From Pontibacter aquaedesilientis (GTDB lineage: Bacteria > Bacteroidota > Bacteroidia > Cytophagales > Hymenobacteraceae), in NCBI RefSeq assembly GCF_014773225.1, contig NZ_JACXAJ010000001.1, forward strand, positions 496,001-560,000: a stretch of 64,000 nucleotides of DNA, written 5' to 3'. The position numbers and the translations under genes were made by a program. The notes under the pieces are model-generated. The model ran no database searches and was not told the DNA's origin. It worked only from the letters and a program-made list of their open reading frames with translations. This document shows positions 51,568-61,315 of the stretch, piece by piece. Every line of letters begins with the position of its first letter. Position 1 is the first letter of the stretch.

Positions 51568-52977
51568 TTATTCGAATACCAGCACCTTGTCTTTGTGCTT
51601 GCCGCGCATGTACCCGCGTATGATCTGTTGCACATCCTTGTTGTCGTTGTATCGTTGGATTTCCGATTTGAAATCGTCCAGGGAACTGGCTGAGAAATAC
51701 TCGTCCACAAAGCCAAAGCCAAGATAGGTGCCGTGCTCCACCACCACGATCGATTTCTCGCCCAACTCACGCCCTTTGCCTACGATCACGAAGCTGTTAT
51801 GTTCATAGGTAAACGACTTGATAGCGGCATCTACGCGGGCATTGTACTCCTCAGGACTCTCCTCACCAATGCAGGCTCCTTTACAAATGTGCACCTGGTA
51901 GTCGAAACAGGCCCCCGGCGTTTTATACAGGTCGCATAGCTTTTGACAGAGGTTATACTTAGACACCTTGTGAAACAGAAAGCCTTTAGCCTTGAATTGG
52001 TTTGAAAGCGCGATGATCGGGGTCATGTTGACATCATCGGCCTTGTTCACGCTGCCGAATGTCAGGCGCTTATACCCTTTATCGTCTTCGTAGGTGAAAA
52101 TGCCGGTATTGAACACGCTGCGCCGCTGTTGACGGTTGTAATGTGGCTTTATCCGCTTTATTTCAGCCGATTCAAAAAGAAGAGCCACTAGTTCATTCCC
52201 CATCACCTCATAAGTGATATCGGCAATCTGGTTTTTGAACTCAATGGATTTGCGGCTTTTGTAGTCGATGTTGAAGTGCTGGATAATGCGCTTCTTTATG
52301 TTGATGCTCTTGCCTACATAAATCACCTCGCCTGCCTCGTTGTAAAAGTAATATACACCCGGTACCGTAGCCAAAGCATCTACCTGTTCCTTGCTGATGG
52401 CAGGAGGCAGGAGCGACGCCTTTATCTCGTTTTTAAGCTGTTCGGCGGGATCGGCCACATGGTGACTACCGTCTATAACCGGACGGTTGATTTTGATGAG
52501 CTTGTCAAAAAGCTTGGCCGTGGCTTCGGCATCGCCAATAGCGCGATGGCGCATCTGCAGCGGAATGTCGATGCTCTTGCAAAGCTTACCAAGGGAATAG
52601 GAAGGCAGGCCAGGTATAAGGGAACGGCTGAGACGCACCGTGCAGAGTGTCTTGCGCTGAAAGGTGAAGCCCAGATCAGCGAACTCTTTTTTGATGAAGG
52701 AATAATCGAAGCGCACGTTGTGGGCCACAAACACCATACCCTCTGTAAACTGTACGATCTCCTTGGCTACCTCGTAGAACTTAGGCGCGTCCTGCACCAT
52801 GTCGTCAGTAATGCCGGTTAGCTGGGAGATGTAATAAGGTATAGGGCGTTGCGGATTGATCAGGGTGCTATACTTGTCAACTACCTCCTTGCCATCGTGA
52901 ATGAAGATGGCAATCTCAGTGATCTTATCCTGGGTGGGCTGGCTACCCGTCGTCTCAATGTCTATGATGGCGTACAA
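51568..52977 (-). CDS. DnaQ-type exonuclease fused to a UvrC-like GIY-YIG nuclease
   Basis: A 469-residue two-domain nuclease. Residues about 1-170 are a DEDDh exonuclease (IDIETTG about 4, VAHNVRFDYSF about 84, HRAIGDAEATAKLF about 143). Residues about 200-285 form a GIY-YIG domain (VPGVYYFYNEAGEVIYVGKS) like the N-terminal half of UvrC/Cho. The rest (about 290-469) follows the UvrC cysteine-rich tail (CQKLCDLYKTPGACFDYQVHICKGAC). The start is a TTG at 52977; a stop codon sits only five codons upstream and no ATG exists between, so a TTG start is required. Such DnaQ-UvrC fusions act in DNA repair. Confidence 0.9.
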   Translation of the reverse strand: MYAIIDIETTGSQPTQDKITEIAIFIHDGKEVVDKYSTLINPQRPIPYYISQLTGITDDMVQDAPKFYEVAKEIVQFTEGMVFVAHNVRFDYSFIKKEFADLGFTFQRKTLCTVRLSRSLIPGLPSYSLGKLCKSIDIPLQMRHRAIGDAEATAKLFDKLIKINRPVIDGSHHVADPAEQLKNEIKASLLPPAISKEQVDALATVPGVYYFYNEAGEVIYVGKSINIKKRIIQHFNIDYKSRKSIEFKNQIADITYEVMGNELVALLFESAEIKRIKPHYNRQQRRSVFNTGIFTYEDDKGYKRLTFGSVNKADDVNMTPIIALSNQFKAKGFLFHKVSKYNLCQKLCDLYKTPGACFDYQVHICKGACIGEESPEEYNARVDAAIKSFTYEHNSFVIVGKGRELGEKSIVVVEHGTYLGFGFVDEYFSASSLDDFKSEIQRYNDNKDVQQIIRGYMRGKHKDKVLVFE

Positions 52978-53115
52978 GCTGGTTCTCTTTTAAGGCTTTC
53001 GGTAAGCTGTCTTTGGTCTGTTCCAAAGGGTTATCCTGTAAACCAATATTCTTAGCAATACGTTTCAAATCGCGCCGTTGCCATACCTTGTGCGAATAGA
53101 TTTAGCAAGGCAGCC

Positions 53116-54264
53116 TTACTGCTCCGCTTCCCGGTCGTCCTCGTAACGTTCTTTTCTGGCCCTCTCACGCAGCTTATCAAACATCCTCCGGAAACGGCCC
53201 GATTTTTTATCTTTCACTTCATCAATATCGGCCAGCAAAAAGCCAAAGGGCCGCAACGGTTCGTAAGCGTCGAACAATACTTTCAAGATCGCAATCATCG
53301 GTATAGAGATGATCATGCCAGCCGCTCCCCATATCTCACCTCCAATAAGCAAAGCCACAATGGCAGCAAAAGGGTTGATGCTGACTTTAGAGCCAATGAC
53401 ATATGGCGTAATGAAATTGCCCTCCAGAAACTGCACGAACATAAACACCAGTACGACCAACACCGCATCGACCAGATGACCCGTGGTGGCCAGCGTAAAC
53501 AGCGCCGGAAGCATGGCCCCGATCAGAATACCGATATAAGGTATAATGGTCAGGATAGAGGCGAACACGCCAAAGAAGATGGCATACTTTACACCCAGTA
53601 ATAGCAAGCCGGCTGAGTTGAGCAGGGCCACAATCACGATCACAATCATCAGGCCTGAGATATAGCTCTGCGCCACTACCTGTATATTGTCGATGGTATG
53701 GTTAAGGCTACTGCGACGCTCCTTCGAAACAAACTTAAACATAAACTGTTCGAGGTGGTCGCGGTAATAGAGGAAACAGAACACAAAGATGGGTACGATG
53801 GTGATCATGGTGAGCGCACCGGTTGTCAGGGAGATTGTGCTGCCGACAAAAGTAGTAGAGAGTTCTTGCAGGCCACCCACCAGGTTGCGGAACAGTTCGC
53901 TCTTGTTGGCTGGCTGTATCCCAAAGTTATGGTAAAGGTATTCCTGCACTTTCATCAGCAAGGCATCAAAGTTTTTACCGATGGTGTCCAGCTCGGAGGT
54001 CAGGCTCATTACCTGCAAGGACAAGAACCAGATGACGAGCCCCAGCACGATCACCACCAGCACGATACAGGTCAGAATAGCCAATGCTCTAGGAAATCGA
54101 AGCTTCTCCAGGTCGCGGGTAAGGGGCAAGAGGAGCAAGGCGAAAAGCAAGGCAAACACCAAAGGCATCAGGATCGATTTAAAACTCTGCAATACCCAGA
54201 TCGCCAGAAAGAGACCCAGCAAGATAATGACATACTTAAAGTACCGGGGTAATTTAATTTCCAT
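53116..54264 (-). CDS. AI-2E family transporter
   Basis: About 382 residues from ATG 54264, favoured over the upstream start at 54306 because MEIKLPRYFKYVIILLGLFLA begins the membrane part. Seven to eight hydrophobic segments follow the TqsA/PerM (AI-2E) pattern: an N-terminal helix pair, a soluble loop, then ILTIIPYIGILIGAMLPAL (about 260), LEGNFITPYVIGSKVSINP (about 308) and GGEIWGAAGMIISIPMIAILKV. The basic and acidic tail is cytoplasmic. Members export small molecules or ions; the substrate is unknown here. Confidence 0.85.
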   Translation of the reverse strand: MEIKLPRYFKYVIILLGLFLAIWVLQSFKSILMPLVFALLFALLLLPLTRDLEKLRFPRALAILTCIVLVVIVLGLVIWFLSLQVMSLTSELDTIGKNFDALLMKVQEYLYHNFGIQPANKSELFRNLVGGLQELSTTFVGSTISLTTGALTMITIVPIFVFCFLYYRDHLEQFMFKFVSKERRSSLNHTIDNIQVVAQSYISGLMIVIVIVALLNSAGLLLLGVKYAIFFGVFASILTIIPYIGILIGAMLPALFTLATTGHLVDAVLVVLVFMFVQFLEGNFITPYVIGSKVSINPFAAIVALLIGGEIWGAAGMIISIPMIAILKVLFDAYEPLRPFGFLLADIDEVKDKKSGRFRRMFDKLRERARKERYEDDREAEQ

Positions 54265-54611
54265 AGGGTGTAATGAAGTTAAGGTATACGGTCGCGCTAC
54301 CCGCAATCAATTAAGCAAATGTAGTGCGCAAGTATAGGTAAATCTAAATATTTTTATGCTAAAAATATTAGCCATTTATGGCCTTGGTTTTTCTCTCATT
54401 TAAGTGAACTGTAAGCAATATGGATTGGTTGTATAGAAGTGGTTGAAGAATTCAACTAAATTAGCTATATTTGTTGACTAAAAATATTAGCAATAGTCGT
54501 TGTTGCTAGCCGAATCAGTCAGGTGCCGGAACTATTTGTAGCGCCTGATTTCTTTTATTTTTCTATATTTCCGAGTGATTCCAATAAATCAAATACACTT
54601 ACGCTTACAGA
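54265..54611. other. Divergent control region upstream of parE
   Basis: About 350 AT-rich bases with no gene. It has an inverted repeat AATATTTTTA / TAAAAATATT (54347-54369). The motif TAAAAATATTAG occurs twice, 119 bases apart (54360 and 54479). A good promoter match for parE (54443-54473) lies just before the second copy. Confidence 0.55.
54443..54473 (+). promoter_or_regulatory. Putative parE-parC promoter
   Basis: TTG at 54443-54445 and TATATTTG at 54466-54473, separated by 20 bases, fit the Bacteroidota -33/-7 consensus (TTTG, 19-21 bases, TAnnTTTG). The predicted start near 54480 would leave a leader of about 130 bases before parE. Confidence 0.6.
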
Positions 54612-56474
54612 ATGGCAGAGTTAGAGCATAATTACAACGAAGACAGCATTCGCTCGCTGGAGCCCCGCGAACACATCAGGCTACGCCCCGGTATGTACAT
54701 CGGCAAACTGGGAGACGGCTCTTCGGCCGATGATGGAATTTACATTTTGGTGAAAGAGGTAATTGACAACTCCATTGACGAGCACGTGATGGGCTTTGGC
54801 AAAACCATCGACATCAAAATATCAGACCATAAGGTACAGGTGCGTGATTATGGCCGCGGTATTCCGCTGGGCAAGGTAATTGACTGTGTGAGTAAAATCA
54901 ACACGGGTGGCAAGTACGACAGTAAGGCCTTTCAGAAGTCGGTAGGCCTTAATGGGGTAGGTACCAAGGCAGTGAACGCCCTTTCGAGCCACTTCCGCAT
55001 ACAGTCCGTGCGCGACGGGCAGATGAAGGTTGCCGAGTTTGAGCGCGGTGTGCTTACGAACGATATGGCCCTGGAAGCCACATCGCAGCGTAATGGTACG
55101 CTCACCGTTTTTACACCCGACGATACCATTTTCAAGAACTACCAGTTCAACCCGGACTATCTGGAAAACCAGATATGGAACTATGTATACCTGAATGCCG
55201 GTCTAACAATTAACTTCAACGGGAAGAAATTCTACTCAGAGAACGGCCTTCTCGATCTTTTGCGCAACAAGGCCGACGAAGAGAGCATGCGCTACCCGAT
55301 CATTCACCTCAAAGGCAATGATATAGAACTGGCGGTAACACATGGTAACGATTATGGCGAGGAGTACTATTCGTTTGTGAACGGGCAGTACACAACCATG
55401 GGTGGTACCCACCTGGCGGCGTTCCGGGAGGCGATTGTGAAGACTGTGCGTGACTTCTACAAAAAAGACTACGATGCTGCTGATATACGGGGCTCCATCG
55501 TGGGGGCTATATCCCTGCGAGTGCAGGAGCCTGTGTTCGAATCGCAGACAAAGACCAAGCTGGGTTCCATTGAAATGGGGCCTGATGGTCCGGCGGTGCG
55601 GGCTTATATCAATGAGTTTGTGAAGGAGGCGCTGGACAACTACCTGCACAAGAACCCGACGACGGCTGAGGCCCTGAAGAAGCGAATCGAGCAAAGTGAG
55701 CGGGAGCGTAAGGATATGGCCGGCGTGAAGAAACTGGCCAACCAGCGCGCCAAGAAAGCCAACCTGCACAACCGCAAGCTACGCGACTGCCGCCTGCATT
55801 TCAATGAGGACAAGCATGAGAATTCCCTGCTTTCTACTCTATTTATTACCGAGGGTGACTCAGCGAGTGGTTCTATCACCAAATCCCGCAACGTGGACAC
55901 GGAGGCTGTTTTCAGTTTGAGAGGGAAACCGCTGAACTGCTTTGGGCTTAAAAAGAAAGTGGTGTATGAAAACGAGGAGTTCAACCTGTTGCAGCACGCG
56001 CTAAACATCGAGGAAGGCTTGGAAGGTCTGCGCTACAACCGCGTAGTGATCGCCACAGACGCCGACGTGGACGGCATGCACATCCGTCTGCTGCTCCTGA
56101 CCTTCTTCCTACAGTTCTTCCCTGATCTTGTTAAGAATGGTCATGTATACATTTTGGAAACCCCGCTTTTCAGGGTGCGCAACAAGAAGGAAACGATTTA
56201 TTGCTACAACGAAACCGAAAAGCAAGCGGCCATCGAGAAATTGGGCAAGCGTCCCGAGATTACCCGATTCAAGGGGCTTGGTGAGATTTCGCCGGACGAG
56301 TTCGGTAAGTTTATCGGGGACAACATCAAGTTGAAGCCGGTGTTCCTGCAGAAGGATACAACCATACAGAAAATGCTGAGCTACTACATGGGCAAAAACA
56401 CGCCGGAGCGCCAGCAATTCATTATTGAGAACCTGAAGTTTGAGAAAGACATAGTGGAAGAAGTATATGCATAA
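54612..56474 (+). CDS. parE: DNA topoisomerase IV subunit B
   Basis: ATPase subunit of the type IIA topoisomerase that unlinks daughter chromosomes. The 620 residues carry: [13 protein letters not shown] (about 25), GHKL ATPase motifs [10 protein letters not shown] (Glu about 51) and [10 protein letters not shown], and the TOPRIM region [12 protein letters not shown] (about 411). They also carry [16 protein letters not shown] (about 479) and the closing [13 protein letters not shown]. Assigned as ParE rather than GyrB because it overlaps parC, lacks the GyrB insert length and pairs with a ParC-type subunit. The 8-base overlap with parC implies coupled translation. Confidence 0.93.
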   Translation: MAELEHNYNEDSIRSLEPREHIRLRPGMYIGKLGDGSSADDGIYILVKEVIDNSIDEHVMGFGKTIDIKISDHKVQVRDYGRGIPLGKVIDCVSKINTGGKYDSKAFQKSVGLNGVGTKAVNALSSHFRIQSVRDGQMKVAEFERGVLTNDMALEATSQRNGTLTVFTPDDTIFKNYQFNPDYLENQIWNYVYLNAGLTINFNGKKFYSENGLLDLLRNKADEESMRYPIIHLKGNDIELAVTHGNDYGEEYYSFVNGQYTTMGGTHLAAFREAIVKTVRDFYKKDYDAADIRGSIVGAISLRVQEPVFESQTKTKLGSIEMGPDGPAVRAYINEFVKEALDNYLHKNPTTAEALKKRIEQSERERKDMAGVKKLANQRAKKANLHNRKLRDCRLHFNEDKHENSLLSTLFITEGDSASGSITKSRNVDTEAVFSLRGKPLNCFGLKKKVVYENEEFNLLQHALNIEEGLEGLRYNRVVIATDADVDGMHIRLLLLTFFLQFFPDLVKNGHVYILETPLFRVRNKKETIYCYNETEKQAAIEKLGKRPEITRFKGLGEISPDEFGKFIGDNIKLKPVFLQKDTTIQKMLSYYMGKNTPERQQFIIENLKFEKDIVEEVYA

Positions 56475-59214
56475 CGACGAACTGAATAACGAAGGTATAG
56501 AAAGAGAAGACGAGCTTGAGGTTGCATTTACAGACGGTGACGAAGAAGTGATCCATAACGTGACGCCGGTATCCGGACTGTACGAAAACTGGTTCCTTGA
56601 CTATGCTTCTTATGTGATACTAGAACGTGCCGTGCCTGCCATAGAAGATGGTTTGAAGCCAGTACAGCGCCGCATTCTGCATGCTATGAAGGAAATGGAC
56701 GATGGTCGCTTCAACAAAGTAGCCAACGTCATCGGTCAAACCATGCAGTACCACCCGCACGGCGACGCCTCCATTGGCGACGCTATGGTGAACATCGGTC
56801 AGAAAGATCTATTGATTGAGACGCAAGGTAACTGGGGCGATGTGCGCACAGGCGATAGCGCGGCTGCACCGCGATACATCGAAGCGCGCCTGTCTAAGTT
56901 TGCACTGGATGTGGTGTTCAATCCGCAGACCACGCTTTGGCAGCTAAGCTACGATGGCCGTAAGAACGAGCCGGTTACGCTTCCTGTTAAGTTCCCGTTG
57001 CTGTTGACGCAGGGCGTGGAAGGTATAGCCGTTGGTCTCTCGACCAAGATCATGCCGCACAACTTCAAAGAGCTCATCAAAGGCTCGATTGAGGTGCTGA
57101 AAGGCCGCAAGACCACTCTGCTGCCTGACTTCCCGAATGGGGGTATGGTAGATGTTACGAACTACAACTCAGGTATGCGTGGCGGAAAAATCCGTGTACG
57201 TGCTACCATCGAGAAAGTAGACAAAACCATGCTGATCATCCGTGACGTGCCGTATGGCATCACGACCACCGGCCTGATGGAGTCAATCGTTAAGGCGAGC
57301 GAAAACAATAAGATCAAAATCAAAAAGGTGGTCGACAACACGGCTGCCGATGTGGAGATACAAGTGCAGCTGCCTCCGGGCGTATCGCCTGACCTGACAA
57401 TGGACGCACTCTACGCCTTCACGGACTGTGAAGTGTCTATCTCGCCAAACACCTGTGTGATCATCGATGACAAGCCGCACTTCCTGAGTGTGGATGAGTT
57501 GTTGCGTATTTCCACTTTTAAGACAGTGGACTTGCTCAAGCGCGAGCTCGAGATCCGCAAAGGTGAGTTGGAAGACAAGTGGCATTACTCTTCTCTGGAA
57601 AAGATCTTTATCGAAAACCGTATTTACCGCGACATCGAGGAGTGCGAAACGTGGGAGGCTGTGCTCGAAGCGATCGATAAAGGTTTGGATCCTTTTAAAA
57701 AATTACTTCGCCGTGAGGTAACGCAGGACGATATCATCCGACTGACGGAAATCAAGATAAAGCGTATCTCCAAATTCGACTCCTTCAAGGCTGATGAATA
57801 CATCAAAAAGCTGGAAGAGGAGATGGCCGAAGTAGATGAGCACCTGGCCAACCTGATCCGTTACGCCATTGCTTACTTCGAGGGTTTGTTGAAGAAGTAT
57901 GGTCAGGGACGCGATCGAAAAACTCAGGTGAAGACTTTTGATGTGATTACTGCACAGAAAGTTGCGATCGCCAACCAGAAGCTTTACATGAATGCCAAGG
58001 ACGGCTTTATCGGGACAGGTCTGCGCAAAGACGAATTTGTGTGCGACTGCTCTGATATGGACGACATCATCGTTTTCCGCAAGGACGGTAAGTTCACCGT
58101 CACCAAGGTGGCTGATAAGACATTTGTAGGCAAAGACATTATTATGGCCGGCGTTTATAACAAGAACGACGAGCACATGGTCTACAATATGATCTATGTA
58201 GACGGCAAGACGGGGGTATCCTTTGCGAAGCGATTCTCTGTAAAATCCATTACCCGAGACAAAGAGTACGATCTGACCAAAGGAAACAAAGGCTCTAAGG
58301 TACATTACCTCACCGCTAATCCGAATTCAGAGTCGGAGGTAGTTAATATTACGCTTTCTCCGCAGGCATCGGCCCGTATCAAGGCCTTCGACTATGACTT
58401 TGCTGAGCTGATGATAAAGGGCAAAGGATCAAACGGTAACATCGTGACAAAGTATCCTGTGAAGAAAGTCGTGCAGAAAAGTCTGGGCGAATCAACGCTG
58501 GGTGGGCGCGAGATCTTCTACGATGAAGTGATTGGGCGTCTGAATACGGAGGGGCGCGGCCGTTACCTGGGCTCATTCAACACCGACGATACCATCTTGG
58601 TGGTATACGAGGATGGTACTTATGAGCAAACCACCTTCGATCTGGCCAACCACTACACCGTTGAGAAAATCAAGGTGCTGCAGAAGTTCGATCCAGAGTT
58701 GGTAGTATCCGCTATATATTACGAAGGCGAGAACAAAACCTATTACGTGAAGCGTTTCAAAATCGAGACTTCTACGGTAGGCAAGAAATTCAGCTTTATT
58801 GCGGAGACCAAGAATTCCAGACTGGAGGCTGTATCGACGCATACTGTGCCGATGGCTACCATTTCCTTCAAGCGTTCGCTGCGAGGTGAAAAGGAAACGG
58901 AGAAATTGCTACTGAGTGAATTCATCGATGTGAAGGGTTGGAAAGCCATGGGCAATAAACTAAGCTACTTCAAGATTTTCGAGGTCAAAATACCAAGACA
59001 GGAGCAAGTTGAGCAGGAAGAAAAACCTAAGGCTAAGAAAGTTGCCACCAAGCGGGAACCCGTGACACTGCCATCCGAATTAAAGGAACTGGCAGATGAA
59101 GCGGCTAAGGTGAGTGGGGCTCAACTTGGCGACCTGGAAACCGTAGAAGAGTTATCGGATGACACCAGTGCAAAGGAGGCCTTGAAGAAAAAGAAGCAGT
59201 TGGATTTGTTTTAA
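56467..59214 (+). CDS. parC: DNA topoisomerase IV subunit A
   Basis: DNA-cutting subunit, 915 residues. The breakage-reunion domain has the motif [23 protein letters not shown] (about 59), the quinolone-region sequence [13 protein letters not shown] (about 91) and the active-site tyrosine in [14 protein letters not shown] (about 135). The C-terminal domain contains six-bladed propeller-like repeats (for example [18 protein letters not shown]) but no canonical GyrA box was spotted, supporting ParC. A charged Lys/Glu tail ends KKKKQLDLF. Two AGGTATAG octamers lie inside it (56493, 57021). Confidence 0.93.
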   Translation: MHNDELNNEGIEREDELEVAFTDGDEEVIHNVTPVSGLYENWFLDYASYVILERAVPAIEDGLKPVQRRILHAMKEMDDGRFNKVANVIGQTMQYHPHGDASIGDAMVNIGQKDLLIETQGNWGDVRTGDSAAAPRYIEARLSKFALDVVFNPQTTLWQLSYDGRKNEPVTLPVKFPLLLTQGVEGIAVGLSTKIMPHNFKELIKGSIEVLKGRKTTLLPDFPNGGMVDVTNYNSGMRGGKIRVRATIEKVDKTMLIIRDVPYGITTTGLMESIVKASENNKIKIKKVVDNTAADVEIQVQLPPGVSPDLTMDALYAFTDCEVSISPNTCVIIDDKPHFLSVDELLRISTFKTVDLLKRELEIRKGELEDKWHYSSLEKIFIENRIYRDIEECETWEAVLEAIDKGLDPFKKLLRREVTQDDIIRLTEIKIKRISKFDSFKADEYIKKLEEEMAEVDEHLANLIRYAIAYFEGLLKKYGQGRDRKTQVKTFDVITAQKVAIANQKLYMNAKDGFIGTGLRKDEFVCDCSDMDDIIVFRKDGKFTVTKVADKTFVGKDIIMAGVYNKNDEHMVYNMIYVDGKTGVSFAKRFSVKSITRDKEYDLTKGNKGSKVHYLTANPNSESEVVNITLSPQASARIKAFDYDFAELMIKGKGSNGNIVTKYPVKKVVQKSLGESTLGGREIFYDEVIGRLNTEGRGRYLGSFNTDDTILVVYEDGTYEQTTFDLANHYTVEKIKVLQKFDPELVVSAIYYEGENKTYYVKRFKIETSTVGKKFSFIAETKNSRLEAVSTHTVPMATISFKRSLRGEKETEKLLLSEFIDVKGWKAMGNKLSYFKIFEVKIPRQEQVEQEEKPKAKKVATKREPVTLPSELKELADEAAKVSGAQLGDLETVEELSDDTSAKEALKKKKQLDLF

Positions 59215-59276
59215 TTGAAGTCCTTTTTTGCATATGTCGTTTAAAAGCAATACATTATGCTTGCTTAACCTAGACT

Positions 59277-60062
59277 ATGCGAGTACTTCTAAACGTTTTA
59301 CCCTTTCTTATTTTGTTCGGTTTCCTGCTGCCTCCTTGTGAGGCAGCAGGAAACTCCGGGCATGACGTGCTGCTGAAAAAGGCCTACGAACTTCAAATCC
59401 AATTTAAGGAAACAGAAGCGCTTGCGGTCTATGAGCAGATCATCACCGCTGACGCGGACAATTTCGAGGCGCTTTGCCAAGCCAGTTTATTGCATTGCCG
59501 CATGGGAGAACGGTTTGCAGATGACAGCCGCAAAATGGAGCATTTCAACACAGCTAAGCTATACGCTATGCGCGCCTATCAGCTAGATACTACAAATACC
59601 CGTTCTAATTATGCTATGGCGCTTTCACTGGCTTCCTCAGCTATCATATCCGGCCCAAAACAAAGATTAGCACTAACCAATCAAATAAAATCGTACCTCG
59701 ACAAAGCACTCTTTTATGACAACCGTCATGCAGATGCCTGGCACTTACTTGGCCGTTGGTATTTTAAAATGGCCAATCTGAATTTCGCTGAGGTCACCGC
59801 GTTGAAAATGATGTTTGGCGGTGTAAATGATAAAGTAACCAATCAGGATGCCGTGCATGCCATGGAGATGGCCATTCTGCATAACCCTAGTAATTTGCAA
59901 TACTACTATGACCTTGCCTGCATTTACCAGGAAATGAAGGATAAAGCTGGATGTGCGTCTACTTTGCAGCAGGCGCTTACACTCAATCTCGACCTTCAGA
60001 CGAAGGAGGAACTTGAGCTTAGCAGGCGCTGCAAAATCATGCTGCAAGACCAACACAAGTAA
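59277..60062 (+). CDS. Exported TPR-like protein
   Basis: A 261-residue protein with signal peptide (MRVLLNVLPFLILFGFLLPP, cleavage after CEAAG) and helical repeats of the TPR type (AYELQIQFKETEALAVYEQI, ALCQASLLHCRMGE, ALFYDNRHADAWHLLGRWYF, YYDLACIYQEMKDK). It probably acts as a protein-interaction scaffold in the periplasm; partners are unknown. It follows parC by 62 bases but is functionally unrelated to it. A strong terminator follows. Confidence 0.8.
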   Translation: MRVLLNVLPFLILFGFLLPPCEAAGNSGHDVLLKKAYELQIQFKETEALAVYEQIITADADNFEALCQASLLHCRMGERFADDSRKMEHFNTAKLYAMRAYQLDTTNTRSNYAMALSLASSAIISGPKQRLALTNQIKSYLDKALFYDNRHADAWHLLGRWYFKMANLNFAEVTALKMMFGGVNDKVTNQDAVHAMEMAILHNPSNLQYYYDLACIYQEMKDKAGCASTLQQALTLNLDLQTKEELELSRRCKIMLQDQHK

Positions 60063-60077
60063 GTTGATCGACAGCGC

Positions 60078-60122
60078 AAGCGAGGGGCCTGCTACCGTAT
60101 AGGAGCAGGCCCCTCGCTTTTT
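60078..60122 (+). terminator. Terminator after the TPR-like gene (16-bp stem)
   Basis: Arms AAGCGAGGGGCCTGCT and AGCAGGCCCCTCGCTT around a 10-base loop, followed by a T-run. The octamer-like TATAGG falls in the loop. Confidence 0.9.
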
Positions 60123-60209
60123 AGCTTAACTATAACAGGTATAGTTATCGGTTATTAGGCAAATTATCTATAATTTAGCGCCCTTATCAGGTATAGGAAT
60201 AGATAAATC

Positions 60210-61295
60210 ATGAAGTCCCGAGCATGCTGGTGTGGGTTGATCGTTTTGGCGCTGGGCTTTTCGAGCTGCAGTCCCGAGGAAAGCAGCAGAGAACAAATGG
60301 TGAATCTGGAAGTCGTGCAAAACGATGACCCGGGAAAGCAGCTGGTAAGTCTGAACAAGGCAATCGAACGCTCTAAAAAGGATGGGAGCCTATTCGCAAG
60401 GCGTGCGATGGTTTTGTTGCATAAAGGGGAACTGGAAGCAGCTCTGGAAGATGTCAATCTGGCTATCAGCCTTTCAAAGCACGATCCTTCCAACTACTTT
60501 GTAAAAGCACAGGTGCTATACCTGATGGGCAGGCACGAGGAAGCCCTCCCTTTGGCGCTTAGGGCCGAGCGAAACTCTTTCCAAAGTGCTTCGCTTTATG
60601 TGTTGCTGTCAGAGCTATACCTGCAAAAGCGAAATTATGCGCAGGCCAGGCGGTATGTGCGGCAGGCACTTGAGCTTTCACCAGAAAATGAATTTGCCTT
60701 CTATTATAACGGGCGTATTCTGTCAGAGATGGGAGACACAGCGAGAGCGGTTTACAATTACAAGCAGGCCCTGGCACAGCGCCCGGATTTTATGGAGCCT
60801 CATCGCGAGTTAGCCGGTCTGTACCTGTCACGCCGTGATATGATACTGGCAGAGCAGCATCTGCAGAAAGTCGGCAGGTTGGCTCCGCAAGACCCTTTGC
60901 GCTGGTACTACCAAGGCCTGTTGCAACTGGACGCTCAGCGCAAGGACAGCGCACAACTTAGTTTCAGTAAGGCGCTTTCATTGGCTGATACATTGCAAGG
61001 AGCGCATTTCCAAATGGGCCTTTTAGAGCATGGACAAGGTAACTACGAGGCCGCCTTGCAACACCTGGAGCAGGCAAAGAAGACGTATGGTATCAGGCTG
61101 AAATACCTGTCCGTGACGGCCAGTGCTTATGAACGGCTAGGTGAGAACCTGGCAGCGCTGCGGACTTACGAGCGGATGGTAGCCATCGAACCGAAACATA
61201 CCTATGCACAGCAGAGCATAGCACGATTGAAGTATAGATTAGAACGACCCAGACCCCAGTTGGATAGCATGGCTGTGCGACGTTCGGGTTTTTAA
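60210..61295 (+). CDS. TPR-repeat lipoprotein
   Basis: A 361-residue lipoprotein with lipobox LGFSSC (Cys about 17). Tandem TPR units fill the rest (DPSNYFVKAQVLYLMGRHEEAL, ASLYVLLSELYLQKRNYAQAR, EFAFYYNGRILSEMGDTARAV, LRWYYQGLLQLDAQRKDSAQ, and more). The role is probably scaffolding or an outer-membrane assembly accessory. Two CTATACCT octamers occur within the repeats, each read as Leu-Tyr-Leu. It sits 20 bases before thrS and may share its transcript. Confidence 0.85.
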   Translation: MKSRACWCGLIVLALGFSSCSPEESSREQMVNLEVVQNDDPGKQLVSLNKAIERSKKDGSLFARRAMVLLHKGELEAALEDVNLAISLSKHDPSNYFVKAQVLYLMGRHEEALPLALRAERNSFQSASLYVLLSELYLQKRNYAQARRYVRQALELSPENEFAFYYNGRILSEMGDTARAVYNYKQALAQRPDFMEPHRELAGLYLSRRDMILAEQHLQKVGRLAPQDPLRWYYQGLLQLDAQRKDSAQLSFSKALSLADTLQGAHFQMGLLEHGQGNYEAALQHLEQAKKTYGIRLKYLSVTASAYERLGENLAALRTYERMVAIEPKHTYAQQSIARLKYRLERPRPQLDSMAVRRSGF

Positions 61296-61315
61296 CGCAT
61301 ACCTAAGAAAAAAAC

